Shown here: piece by piece, positions 44,953 to 55,594 of the stretch
How the letters are laid out: every line of letters starts with the position of its first letter
Numbering within the stretch: position 1 is the first letter of the stretch
Assembly: GCA_016716835.1 (NCBI GenBank)
Contig: JADJUW010000003.1
Location: forward strand, 124,001 to 188,000
Direction: 5' to 3'
Origin: Myxococcales bacterium
GTDB taxonomy: Bacteria > Myxococcota_A > Polyangia > Haliangiales > Haliangiaceae
DNA: 64,000 nucleotides
Program-made: the position numbers and the translations under genes
Notes under the pieces: model-generated
The model's database searches: none
What the model saw: the letters and a program-made list of their open reading frames with translations, nothing else
What the model was told of the DNA's origin: nothing

Positions 44953-45717
44953 ATGATGCGCCGCATCTCGCTTCGACTCGAACGCGAATCTCAATGGGCC
45001 GCGATGTACGACGCACGGCTCAAGCGCGTCCGTGTGCCAAGCCTGGCCCAAACCGGCGAGGCCGTGCAATTTGGCCAGGCGATGCGCCTCGACATTGAAT
45101 TGGGGACGAGCGGCACCGTGGTCGTTTTGCGCGGGCTTGTGATCGAAGAGGTGACGGAAGAGGCTCCCCTCGATCCCGTCGGCGGCATCGTCCAAGACGG
45201 CGCGAGCCCGGATACCGCGCCGCTCGGCATGCCCGCGCCCGCGGGTGGCGATGCGGTCGCCGCGGAGGCCTTGGCGCCCGTCACCTACACGATTCTCGAA
45301 ATTTCGCCCATCGATCGCGATAAGGTAAGCCACCTCCGCGCGTTTTTGCGTGGCGCCTTGCTCAACCTGCGGCGGCGGCGGCGTGTGATGGTTAGGTTGC
45401 CGGTGGTATTTCGCGGCATCGACGGGCTGGTCGAAACGTTCTCGCGAGATATCAGCGAAGAGGGCATGTTCGTGTATTCGCAGAGCCTGTTGCCGGAAAA
45501 AACCAAGCTCCAGCTGCAAGTACGGTTTCCGGACGGCGGCGAGGCCATCCTCGACGCCTTCGTGGTCTACGTGGTGCGGCCAGAACGCGAGGCTCAACCG
45601 GGCATGGGCCTCCGCTTCGAACTCACGACGCCAGCCGCGAGCGAGGTGTTGCCGACGCAGATTGCATGCGTCGAAAAGGCCCTGCACGAAGGCAGCCTTG
45701 CCGACGAATACTACTGA
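44953..45717 (+). CDS. PilZ domain protein
   Basis: A 254-residue protein with a PilZ domain in its C-terminal half. The c-di-GMP-binding motifs are RRRRR (140-144), with Arg148, and DISEEG (166-171; DxSxxG). The N-terminal half (RISLRLERESQWAAMYDARL, QFGQAMRLDIELGTSG) looks like a second beta-barrel of YcgR-N or PilZ-like type, so it may be a two-barrel protein. A Pro/Ala-rich linker joins them. The next gene overlaps its last 20 bp. Confidence 0.85.
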   Translation: MMRRISLRLERESQWAAMYDARLKRVRVPSLAQTGEAVQFGQAMRLDIELGTSGTVVVLRGLVIEEVTEEAPLDPVGGIVQDGASPDTAPLGMPAPAGGDAVAAEALAPVTYTILEISPIDRDKVSHLRAFLRGALLNLRRRRRVMVRLPVVFRGIDGLVETFSRDISEEGMFVYSQSLLPEKTKLQLQVRFPDGGEAILDAFVVYVVRPEREAQPGMGLRFELTTPAASEVLPTQIACVEKALHEGSLADEYY

Positions 45718-46666
45718 GAAAAGGCGTCCGCGCCCGAGCCGACGGGTCGCGGCCGCCGAGGCGTCGGCGTTTGTGTGGCGCAAGGGCGTGCAGCTCGCGG
45801 ACACCGCGCTTTGGTGCGACGCGCGGCGCGCGCAGGCGATCTGTTTTCTCTCCCATGCGAGCGTGGGCCGCCAACCTGCGCACCAACAGCTCATCGCGAC
45901 GCCGACGACCTTGGCCTTGCTTGGTGGCGCTGAGGTGCTGGGCGATGGGCACCTCGCGGTGCCGTATCGAAAACGATTCACGCTCGGCACCCTGCAGCTA
46001 GAGCTGGTGCCTAACGGTCATGGGTTTGGTACCGCGGCGCTGTATGCGACCGCGCCGACGCGCCGCGCGCTCTATCTCGGACGACCACGCGCAACGCCAA
46101 ATTGGTGGGGCGAGGAGGCGGAGATACGGCCTGTCGACGCCTTGTGCCTCGATGTTGGCGAAGGGCTGGCGGAGGTGGCCTCGCCGCCGATTGGCGCGTG
46201 CTTGGCGAATTTGGCGCAGGCGATCGCAGATAGCGCCGCGCACGAGGTCGTCGTCGTGTGTGCCACGTTGCTGATCGCGTACGAGGTGGCAAATGGCTTG
46301 AGCGCGCTCGGGATGACGGTGGTTATGCCCAAGGCGTTGCGGCGGTCGGGCTTGACGTTGGCAACGCCTGGCACGGTGACGGGCGCGCAGCCCCAAGTCG
46401 CAATGGCGTTGGCCTCACGCGCCCAGGCGCACGACAAGCGCCCGAGGTTTCATGTGGGCCCAGGGACCGGCCATGGCGCTGCGCCTTGGCGCTGGACCGA
46501 GGCCCTAACCCGCGATGAACTCGTCGCGATGGTCGAGCGCGCGCGTCCGCGCGAGTTGTATTTAACCGGCGCGGGCGCCATGGCGGCACATGCGACCGTT
46601 GGCCTGTTGGGCGCGAGGTCGTCGACGGTGCTTGCGCCGCCGTGGCAGATGAGCCTACGTTTGTAA
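45698..46666 (+). CDS. Metallo-beta-lactamase-fold protein lacking the metal site
   Basis: The residue order follows the RNase/exonuclease branch of the metallo-beta-lactamase fold (CPSF73-like, DNA ligase-associated exonuclease type): AICFLSHASVGR in place of LTHAHADH, LIATPTTLALL, FTLGTLQLELVPNGHGFG and ALYLGRPRATPN in place of YTGD. Thus HxHxDH has become H53-A-S-V-G-R58 and the Asp of the third ligand is Arg129; only His108 remains. It should be catalytically dead. I chose TTG 45698 (GAAGG five bases upstream, overlapping the PilZ gene by 20 bp); TTG 45662 is the alternative. The stop is 3 bp before the PBP gene start. Confidence 0.75.
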   Translation: MPTNTTEKRRPRPSRRVAAAEASAFVWRKGVQLADTALWCDARRAQAICFLSHASVGRQPAHQQLIATPTTLALLGGAEVLGDGHLAVPYRKRFTLGTLQLELVPNGHGFGTAALYATAPTRRALYLGRPRATPNWWGEEAEIRPVDALCLDVGEGLAEVASPPIGACLANLAQAIADSAAHEVVVVCATLLIAYEVANGLSALGMTVVMPKALRRSGLTLATPGTVTGAQPQVAMALASRAQAHDKRPRFHVGPGTGHGAAPWRWTEALTRDELVAMVERARPRELYLTGAGAMAAHATVGLLGARSSTVLAPPWQMSLRL

Positions 46667-46669
46667 GCC

Positions 46670-48820
<2,151 letters not shown>

Positions 48821-48825
48821 GGGCG

Positions 48826-49449
48826 CTACGGCACGAAGAGCGAGTCGCCGGCGAGCAAAAATAAGTTCATGTCGGGTCGGTCGCCGGTCGCGAGCAAGTC
48901 GTAGACGAGCGGAATATTGCGCACCTTGCCAGACTTGGCGTCGCGCCGCATCAACGTCATCTTGTTGCGATCGGCAAAACGCGTAAAGCCCCCCGCGAGC
49001 GCGACCGCCTCGGCGACGGTAACGTACTGCGCCGATGTGAAAATCCCAGGCCGCACAACCTCGCCGGAAATCGTGAAGCGATAGCTGTTGACCTCGCGCA
49101 CCGAAACGGTGATCTCTGTGCCCTCGAGCTTGACGTAGTCTACGAGGCGCTTCTGGATGGTGGTCTTGAGCGACGACGGCGTCTCGCCGCTGGCCACCAA
49201 ATCGCCAATTAACGGCATGGTGATCGTGCCATCGGGCCGCACGGTGGCATCGGTGGTGAGCGCCGAATTCTCCCACACATTGATGTAGACTTGGTCGCCT
49301 ACGCCCAGCACGTATTCGGCGCGCCGCGGATCGGGCTCTTTATCATACGGATAGTCAGGCGCTCGTGGCTTGCCACAGCTGGCGAGCACGACCATCGCGA
49401 CAAACAGGCTCATCCAAGTCGAGCGCGAGACACGTGGGTTGCGTTGCAT
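48826..49449 (-). CDS. Polysaccharide export (Wza-like, SLBB) lipoprotein
   Basis: A 207-residue lipoprotein (lipobox LASC, Cys25) with an N-terminal poly-saccharide-export domain (YVLGVGDQVYINVWENSALT, VRPDGTITMPLIGDL) and an SLBB domain (FTISGEVVRPGIFTSAQYV, VAEAVALAGGFTRFAD). It is shorter than Wza and lacks the C-terminal outer-membrane helix, so it would be a periplasmic partner of a transporter. It is the third gene of a minus-strand cluster with two pilin-like genes (47 bp after PilV-like). Its stop lies 5 bp from the PBP gene stop (convergent). Confidence 0.88.
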   Translation of the reverse strand: MQRNPRVSRSTWMSLFVAMVVLASCGKPRAPDYPYDKEPDPRRAEYVLGVGDQVYINVWENSALTTDATVRPDGTITMPLIGDLVASGETPSSLKTTIQKRLVDYVKLEGTEITVSVREVNSYRFTISGEVVRPGIFTSAQYVTVAEAVALAGGFTRFADRNKMTLMRRDAKSGKVRNIPLVYDLLATGDRPDMNLFLLAGDSLFVP

Positions 49450-49496
49450 GCCGCCATAGTAGCCCAATCTCGCGTGATCAGGCCCGGTGGTGCGGG

Positions 49497-50030
49497 CTAA
49501 ATACCGTTGCGCGTGGAGCGCATCGACTCGAGCGCAATGCGGTGGAAATTGGAACAACCCACCGTGGGATCGCAGCCGACGCCGTTGGCGGCGGCGCCGC
49601 CAGGGCCGAACTGCAGGATATCCGAAGCCGTGGCGCCCGCTGGCAGCTTCTCCGCATTCTCGAGCCACGAGACCTCGACTCGAATTTTAAAGGTCGAGTT
49701 GGGCGGATCGCCGATGATCAAGGTCATGCCCTGATAGATCGCCTGAATCACGAACGTCGTGTTGCGGCCATCTCGCAGCGAGGGCGTTGAAAAGGGCCCG
49801 GTTGAACCCAACGACGTCGCGGGCGCGGTGCGAATCTCCTCCATGACCGACTTGGTGAAGGCGACCGCTTCCGAGCTCTGGGCCGCGGTGGCGTTGCCGC
49901 GCGTGATGGCGACGTTGAGCGAGAGCAGGCCGGCCAGCGCCACCATCGTGAGCGCCAGCGTGACCAGGATCTCGATCAGCGTGAAACCGTCTTGGCGGTG
50001 GTTGCGCAGCGAAGCGAGCGATACGGTCAT
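49497..50030 (-). CDS. Prepilin-type PilV-like minor pilin
   Basis: A 177-residue protein with a class III prepilin cleavage site and N-methylation motif at Gly15-Phe16-Thr-Leu-Ile-Glu20, followed by a hydrophobic helix (ILVTLALTMVALAGLLSL). This is typical of type IV pilus or type II secretion minor pilins (PilV/GspI type). The C-terminal region is short (EEIRTAPATSLGST, FKIRVEVSWLEN). It is preceded by the PilX-like gene after 11 bp, and together they suggest a minor-pilin operon. No pilus ATPase or platform gene is present. Confidence 0.88.
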   Translation of the reverse strand: MTVSLASLRNHRQDGFTLIEILVTLALTMVALAGLLSLNVAITRGNATAAQSSEAVAFTKSVMEEIRTAPATSLGSTGPFSTPSLRDGRNTTFVIQAIYQGMTLIIGDPPNSTFKIRVEVSWLENAEKLPAGATASDILQFGPGGAAANGVGCDPTVGCSNFHRIALESMRSTRNGI

Positions 50031-50041
50031 AAATGCGCTTT

Positions 50042-50728
50042 CTAATTGTTGGGGGTAAAGGTCGCGAAGCTGCCGCCGAGGTCGACGTTGCTCATGCAGC
50101 CATTGCTGCCGGCGCCGAGTTCACTCATGCCACGCTGCGCGTAATTGGGGCAATCGGCAACGGCGCCGGTTCCCGAGGGATTGCCAACCTCCCATTCGAT
50201 GCGGGCCGTGGCGTTGTTGGGGCCAAACCCGGTCGACCGGATCACGACGCGACCGTCAGAGTCGGTGCCGAGAAAGCCACCGACCGTGGCGTCCCACACC
50301 GCCTGCGGGTCGGTTTGATTGTTAAGCACCAAGACCTCATAGCGCGCCTGTTGATCGGCGGCAAAATAGCTGTTGCAATCAGAGTCGCCGTCTTCGGCGC
50401 AGGCTGGTTGATTGTTTGAAGGAATTGAGTCAATGAGGCTATCGCGCGCCGTGCCAAACCACACCTGCCAATGGTCCGTATCCGAGTAGTTTGAGTGCAA
50501 GACCGACATCGCCGCGACGGCGCCCGATTCCGCGGCATAGAGCGCGATGACTTTGGCGCGATCCGTACCGGTTGATGCGATATTGCTCTGGACAGACATG
50601 GCAGCGATGCCGGCGACGCCGATCAGCGAGGCCACCACAATCACCGCGATGACGATGATATTGCCGCGTTGCGACGCCAGCTTATCGTCGCTGTGAGAAG
50701 GTTGATCTATGTGACGAAAAAAAGCCAT
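50042..50728 (-). CDS. PilX-like pilus assembly protein
   Basis: A 228-residue protein with one N-terminal membrane helix (IIVIAVIVVASLIGVAGIAAM) after a polar leader ending SQRGNIIVIA; it lacks the canonical GFTLIE motif. The following GTDRAKVIALYAAESGAVAA resembles the N-terminal PilX pattern, where AAESG is a common feature. The rest (SDTDHWQVWFGTARDS, RYEVLVLNNQTD, IEWEVGNPSGTG) is a beta-rich pilin-like body. It is the first gene of the minus-strand cluster with the PilV-like and SLBB genes. Confidence 0.75.
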   Translation of the reverse strand: MAFFRHIDQPSHSDDKLASQRGNIIVIAVIVVASLIGVAGIAAMSVQSNIASTGTDRAKVIALYAAESGAVAAMSVLHSNYSDTDHWQVWFGTARDSLIDSIPSNNQPACAEDGDSDCNSYFAADQQARYEVLVLNNQTDPQAVWDATVGGFLGTDSDGRVVIRSTGFGPNNATARIEWEVGNPSGTGAVADCPNYAQRGMSELGAGSNGCMSNVDLGGSFATFTPNN

Positions 50729-50848
50729 TAAGCCCCCGATACCGTTTTATTTTCGCACGGATTCGGCGGCCGCGTCACGACCAAACGTTGTGCTCCACGG
50801 GGCCTACATCGCCTACAGGTAGGGCGACGTCGCCGTCGCATGTGGCGC

Positions 50849-52501
50849 TTATTTAATCGCCTTGATGGGGTTTCCGTCGACATCAAGCTCGACAAAGGCG
50901 CGCTTGCCCAGGGCGCCGGTCTTGGCCGCATGCAACAACGCAGCCCGCAGGGTAACTGGCTGGCCATTCATTTCCCACGCGACACCCGTGCCCTCGACAC
51001 GCCGCTTCATGAGCGCGTCGCCGTCGCCAACCACCAAAACGACCGCGGCCCCGGGTTTGAGGTGGGTCTTGGCGGCCTTGGCCACGCTGGCGGCGGTGAG
51101 GCTACGCAGCGTCTCAGCATACGATTTATAGGTATCGAGCGGCAAGCCAAAATAGACGAGGGTGCTGTACATGCCGAGCGCCGAACGCCCGGTTTCAAAG
51201 CGACCGGGAAAGCCATAAATTTCGCTCGACAGCTCGCGGGTCAATTCGTCAGCCTTAATGGGCGCCTTGCCCGACACAAAGCCGGTGAGCTCGTTTTGGA
51301 GCTCGACGAGGCTCTGATACGTCGCATCGGCGCGCACCGAGGCACCCGCCGTGAAGCGGCCGAGTCCTCGCCAATACGTAAATGCCCCGCGCGCGCCGTA
51401 GGCATAGCCCTTATCCTCGCGCAGGTTCATGTTGATGCGACTAGAAAACGAACCGCCAAAAATCGACGCCGCAATGCTGGTGGCGGCATAATCTTTGGCC
51501 TGTCGACGAGGCCCGAGATGGCTAAATGAAACCTGCGATTGCGCCGCGCCCGGGACGTGCACGAAATAGATGGTGCCAGTTGGCATGGCCGCGGGCTTGG
51601 CGACAGGAAGCTTGGGCGCGCTGCCCGCAAAGGCCGCCATGCGTTCATCGCCAAAAGCGCTGCGAACCTGCGCCTCGGTTAAGTCGCCGACGACAAAGAG
51701 GCGCGCGCCCGCAGGCTTTAACCATGTCTGATGAAAGGCGACGCAGTCTTCGGGCGTGATGGCGGCGATCGAGGCTTCCGTGGAAAAGGCCGCCAATGGG
51801 TTTTGCGGGCCGATGATGAGGCCCGCCCCAATTCGTGCCGCGATGCGATCAGGCGCGCCCTTGCTCTGCTTGATGCTCTCCTTGGCGCGGGTGAGGAGCC
51901 GCGCCATATCGGCGCTGGCAAAGGCTGGATTTTGCAACGCATCGGCAAACAGCTCAAAGCCCGCGTCAAAACGCGTGCTCAAGATGTCGAGCGATAGCCC
52001 CATCGTTTCGCGGCCGGCGTAGCCGCCAATTTGCGCCGCGATGTCCGCGACGGCCTCGCTAAACGCCAGCGTATCGCGCGTCTTGGTGCCTTCGGTCAAG
52101 GCCTGCATGCAGATGCCGGCCAGACCGCGCTTCGCCGCGGGCTCGGCGAGGCTGCCGCCATCAAATTCCAAATCGATCGAGATCAGCGGCAGGTTATGCT
52201 GCTCGATAAGGTAGACGTTCATCCCATTGCTTAGGCGGAACGTATTCATCGCGGGCAGCTGAAACGGCCGCTCGGCCGAGGCACCGGGCTGTGACTTGCG
52301 AAAGGGCTCGTCGGGAAATGCGAGTTCTTGGGGGGCTGGTGGCACATATGCCGCCTCGCCTGGCGTGGGCGCGGCGCCGTCGGGGCGCGAAGCAGTGGTG
52401 GTCATGGTGTTGGTTCCGTTGCCGTGTTTGCAGCCCGCGGTGCCCGCGAGCATGGCCGCGCCGATAAGCAGGCTGCGAACCGCGTAAGATGGATGCGACA
52501 T
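50849..52501 (-). CDS. M16 peptidase-like lipoprotein lacking the HxxEH site
   Basis: A 550-residue lipoprotein (lipobox GTAGC, Cys24). The M16 fold is recognisable (LSNGMNVYLIEQHNLPLIS, AGICMQALTEGTK at the active-site position, LRLFVVGDLT-type ARLFVVGDL, NMNLREDKGYAYGARGAF). Where an active enzyme has HxxEH, this has AGICMQ, so it is the non-catalytic partner of the adjacent gene 52504-53904. The start codon lies 2 bp after that gene's stop. In PqqL-, MPP- and similar pairs, an inactive subunit binds the substrate. Confidence 0.88.
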   Translation of the reverse strand: MSHPSYAVRSLLIGAAMLAGTAGCKHGNGTNTMTTTASRPDGAAPTPGEAAYVPPAPQELAFPDEPFRKSQPGASAERPFQLPAMNTFRLSNGMNVYLIEQHNLPLISIDLEFDGGSLAEPAAKRGLAGICMQALTEGTKTRDTLAFSEAVADIAAQIGGYAGRETMGLSLDILSTRFDAGFELFADALQNPAFASADMARLLTRAKESIKQSKGAPDRIAARIGAGLIIGPQNPLAAFSTEASIAAITPEDCVAFHQTWLKPAGARLFVVGDLTEAQVRSAFGDERMAAFAGSAPKLPVAKPAAMPTGTIYFVHVPGAAQSQVSFSHLGPRRQAKDYAATSIAASIFGGSFSSRINMNLREDKGYAYGARGAFTYWRGLGRFTAGASVRADATYQSLVELQNELTGFVSGKAPIKADELTRELSSEIYGFPGRFETGRSALGMYSTLVYFGLPLDTYKSYAETLRSLTAASVAKAAKTHLKPGAAVVLVVGDGDALMKRRVEGTGVAWEMNGQPVTLRAALLHAAKTGALGKRAFVELDVDGNPIKAIK

Positions 52502-52503
52502 GG

Positions 52504-53904
52504 TTAGTTGGCTCCTGGAGAGGTAATGACGGTGAGGCGGGTGGCGTCGGTGAGATAGGCCGCGGCCGTGGCGCGGATGCCTTCGACGGTGGCGTCCTGG
52601 TAGCGCGCCAGATCGCGGGCAAAGCCGTCGGGCGTGCCTAGCATTTGGTTATAGCCTTGCAGTGCCTCGGCACGGCCGAGAAACGATTGCAGGCGGGTCG
52701 CATTGACCATTTCGAGGGTCGCCAGGGTGCGCGCACGCTCGCGCGCGGCGATTGGCTCATTCCGCACGCGCTCGATTTCTTCATCGATAATAGCCATCGC
52801 CTTTTTGGCGTCGGCGCCGCCGGCCAATTGCACGTTGACAACAAAGACGCTCGAGTGCCGCATGCTTTGTTGGTAGGCGACGACGCTCGTGGCGAGCTTG
52901 CTCTCGACGACGAGGCGGCGATACAGCCGGCCCGTTCCGGCTTGCGCCAAGGTGTCGGCGAGAATATCGAGCTCGGCGTCGCCTGGCTCAAACCTGGCAG
53001 GCGTGTGCCATGCATAGCGAATATCGACTTGCTTGGCCAAGGCATCCGAGAGCTCAACGGTTTGGGCGGCTTGCTTAGGGATGGCCCGCTTGTGGCGGGT
53101 GGGCTTCTCGCTGCGTGGAAACGAGCCAAACCATTTTTCAATGAGCGCCTTGGCGACAGCCGGTTCGAAGTCTCCAGCGAGCACGAGCGTGGCGTTTGAG
53201 GGTACGTACCACGCCTTAAAAAAGCCGACGACGTCGGCGAGCGAGGCGCCTTCTAGATCTTCGTGGCGTCCAATGGTCATGAATTTGTGCGGATGGTCGG
53301 CGTCATAGAGCGCCGCATAGGTCGCCAGCAGCGTCTTGCCGTACGGCTGGTTATCGTAGCGTTGGCGCCGCTCGTTGCGCACGACATCGACCTGATTGCG
53401 AAAGCTGGTTTCGCTGAGCATTGGCAACAGGTACGCCATGCGGTCGCTTTCGAGCCATAGCGCGGTTTCGAGTTGATTAGACGGCACAATCTCGTAGTAG
53501 TTGGTGCGATCGGTGTTGGTTGAGCCGTTGACCGAGCGTGGCCCTGCACCGGCGTTTGAGAGCACCTCGAAGTGACGATCGGCGCCAACGTGAGTCGAAC
53601 CCTGAAACAACATGTGCTCGAACAAGTGGGCAAACCCGCTCTTGCCGACGACTTCGTCACCTGATCCAACGTGGTACCAAACGTCGACCGTGACCAGCGG
53701 CATCGAGCTGTCGGGCGCCAAGATGACCTCGAGGCCGTTGGCAAGCATATACTTTTCGTGGGGGATGTTTGGCGCCTTGGGCGCCGCCGTCGCCCTTGGC
53801 GCGTCGGCGGTGGCGCTAGCGGCCAAGCAGAGTAGCGCGCCGCTTAAGGCGATGAGGGTCGTGGCGACAGCGCGCCTGGCTTTAGAAGATGTGGTGCAAA
53901 TCAT
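52504..53904 (-). CDS. M16 zinc peptidase, active subunit
   Basis: A 466-residue exported protein with signal peptide ending near ASATADA. The catalytic motif is HxxEH (His93-Leu-Phe-Glu-His97) in FAHLFEHMLFQG, followed by NTDRTNYYEIVP, ESDRMAYLLPML and VVRNERRQRYDNQPYG. I chose the ATG at 53904, which has GGAGAA just upstream; an upstream in-frame start at 53937 adds residues MLRALQFAGET. It pairs with the inactive homolog at 50849-52501; both would form one periplasmic or envelope heterodimer. Confidence 0.92.
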   Translation of the reverse strand: MICTTSSKARRAVATTLIALSGALLCLAASATADAPRATAAPKAPNIPHEKYMLANGLEVILAPDSSMPLVTVDVWYHVGSGDEVVGKSGFAHLFEHMLFQGSTHVGADRHFEVLSNAGAGPRSVNGSTNTDRTNYYEIVPSNQLETALWLESDRMAYLLPMLSETSFRNQVDVVRNERRQRYDNQPYGKTLLATYAALYDADHPHKFMTIGRHEDLEGASLADVVGFFKAWYVPSNATLVLAGDFEPAVAKALIEKWFGSFPRSEKPTRHKRAIPKQAAQTVELSDALAKQVDIRYAWHTPARFEPGDAELDILADTLAQAGTGRLYRRLVVESKLATSVVAYQQSMRHSSVFVVNVQLAGGADAKKAMAIIDEEIERVRNEPIAARERARTLATLEMVNATRLQSFLGRAEALQGYNQMLGTPDGFARDLARYQDATVEGIRATAAAYLTDATRLTVITSPGAN

Positions 53905-53991
53905 GGTTTCTCCAGCAAACTGCAATGCGCGGAGCATATAGATCTGCGGCCAAAATAGGCACGCCGACGGTGCGATTTCGGAGCCAAACCG

Positions 53992-55455
53992 CTAGTGAAT
54001 CGAGCGCCCGCTCGACGGCAGGGCAGGTGCCGGCAGCGTCACGTTTAGCTGGTGCGCGCCAATCTGCATGGTGGCGTCATCGACGCGCTCCATCCACACG
54101 AGAATTTGCTTTTGGCCGTGTTCGTCGGCGACCACCAGCACCCGCTCAACCTGCGCCAACGTTGCATCGCCAAACATGGTGGCGAGGTCCTCGCCAAACG
54201 ACGGCCAGAAGGCCGGCAACGCGGTCGAACTCAGAGACATGCCCACCATCGATTCAATTCGCCCTAAGACAAAGATGGAAAATGCGTCATTGGCGGCGGA
54301 GATCGTGCCGTTTGCGCCCACCATAGCCAGGGGCAGCCGACAGCGGCGGAAGCCACGCGACGTCAGGTCGAGCTGATCGACGGGGCTGACTTCGATCGCG
54401 CCGCGGCTGACGCGTGGCTGGCGCGCGCGAAGGCCCATCATGTCCATGGCCGTCTTGAGTTCGTATTGAAACTGGGCGCAATCGTGGTGGCGATCCGTTG
54501 GCTTCTTGGCGAGCGCGTGCAGGATGAGCCGATCGAGCGCGGGGTCGACGCCGGCAACGAGGGTCGACGGCGCCGCGGGTGGGCGCTCGAGATGACCGCG
54601 CAAGATTTCTTCGACGCTGCCTTCCCATGGCACCCGGCCGCAGATCAGCTCGTAGAGCAAGATGCCAAGCGAATAGACATCGCTGGCAGGGGTTGGCTGT
54701 TCGCCGCGAATCCGTTCGGGCGCGATGTATTGCGGCGTGCCCGATAACGGTCCATCAGATTTGCCGCTTAAGCGGCGCGCCAAGCCAAAATCGAGCAGCT
54801 TGGCGACGCGTTGTCTGCGCCGCTGCGTCGTCACCTCGGTGATCAAGATGTTTTCGGTTTTGATGTCGCAGTGCACGATATCGCGCTGATGAATATGATG
54901 GAGGGCATCGGCGACTTGCATGACGATGTCGCAGGCAAAGCGGATCGAAAGCCGTTTCTCGCGATGCAGCATGCGGTGCAGCGGCTCGCCGTCGACGAGC
55001 TCCATCACCATGTACATGCCCATGTCAGGGTCGTCGCCGAAGTCAACGACGTGCGCGATGTTGAGATGCGAGAAGCTGCTGGCGATCTTCGCCTCGCGAA
55101 AGAACATGTCGCGCGCCCCGGGGGTGCCGGCGACTTGCTCCATCATGATCTTAAGCGCGAACTCGTTTTCTAAGTGTTGGTGGCGCACGCGATAGACGCG
55201 CCCCATGCCGCCCTGCGCGATGCGTTCGAGCACCACGTATTTGCCGCCGATGATGCGTTGCTTGGACTGGGTATGCAGCGGGGGCAACGCGGTGCCAGAG
55301 CCCTCCGCAACCATCTGCGGGCCGAAGTCAAACTCGCGTTCGTCGGCGTGTGGGTCGGCGACGGCCTCGAGCGCCGGTGGCTCGGCCTCGATCGTCACCT
55401 CGCCAGGAGGCGCGTCGTTCGCGTTTGCTGGACGGTTGTCGCTCACCAATGACAA
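53992..55455 (-). CDS. Cytoplasmic Ser/Thr kinase with PAS-like C-terminus
   Basis: A 487-residue Hanks-type kinase without a membrane helix. The catalytic core is intact (glycine loop AQGGMGRVYR, Lys102 in ALKIM, DFG 222-224, YIAPERIRG), but the catalytic loop reads HCDIKTEN (195-202) instead of HRD, so it is a non-RD kinase. The C-terminal 120 residues resemble a PAS domain (LPLAMVGANGTISAANDAF...VLGRIESMVGMSL), a likely sensor of redox, ligand or light. A Glu/Pro-rich region (residues 10-60) precedes the kinase. Confidence 0.9.
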   Translation of the reverse strand: MSLVSDNRPANANDAPPGEVTIEAEPPALEAVADPHADEREFDFGPQMVAEGSGTALPPLHTQSKQRIIGGKYVVLERIAQGGMGRVYRVRHQHLENEFALKIMMEQVAGTPGARDMFFREAKIASSFSHLNIAHVVDFGDDPDMGMYMVMELVDGEPLHRMLHREKRLSIRFACDIVMQVADALHHIHQRDIVHCDIKTENILITEVTTQRRRQRVAKLLDFGLARRLSGKSDGPLSGTPQYIAPERIRGEQPTPASDVYSLGILLYELICGRVPWEGSVEEILRGHLERPPAAPSTLVAGVDPALDRLILHALAKKPTDRHHDCAQFQYELKTAMDMMGLRARQPRVSRGAIEVSPVDQLDLTSRGFRRCRLPLAMVGANGTISAANDAFSIFVLGRIESMVGMSLSSTALPAFWPSFGEDLATMFGDATLAQVERVLVVADEHGQKQILVWMERVDDATMQIGAHQLNVTLPAPALPSSGRSIH

Positions 55456-55594
55456 TCATATCGGCAACGACGCGGTGGGCGAAACCTATTTCCAGCCTAG
55501 ATTCAAATCTACATGCGCGGTGATGTGGGCGAACGCGTTCAGCGAGCCACGTCCGACTGAGCGCGTCATTCGCGTAAGCCGTCGAATTTGCCTA

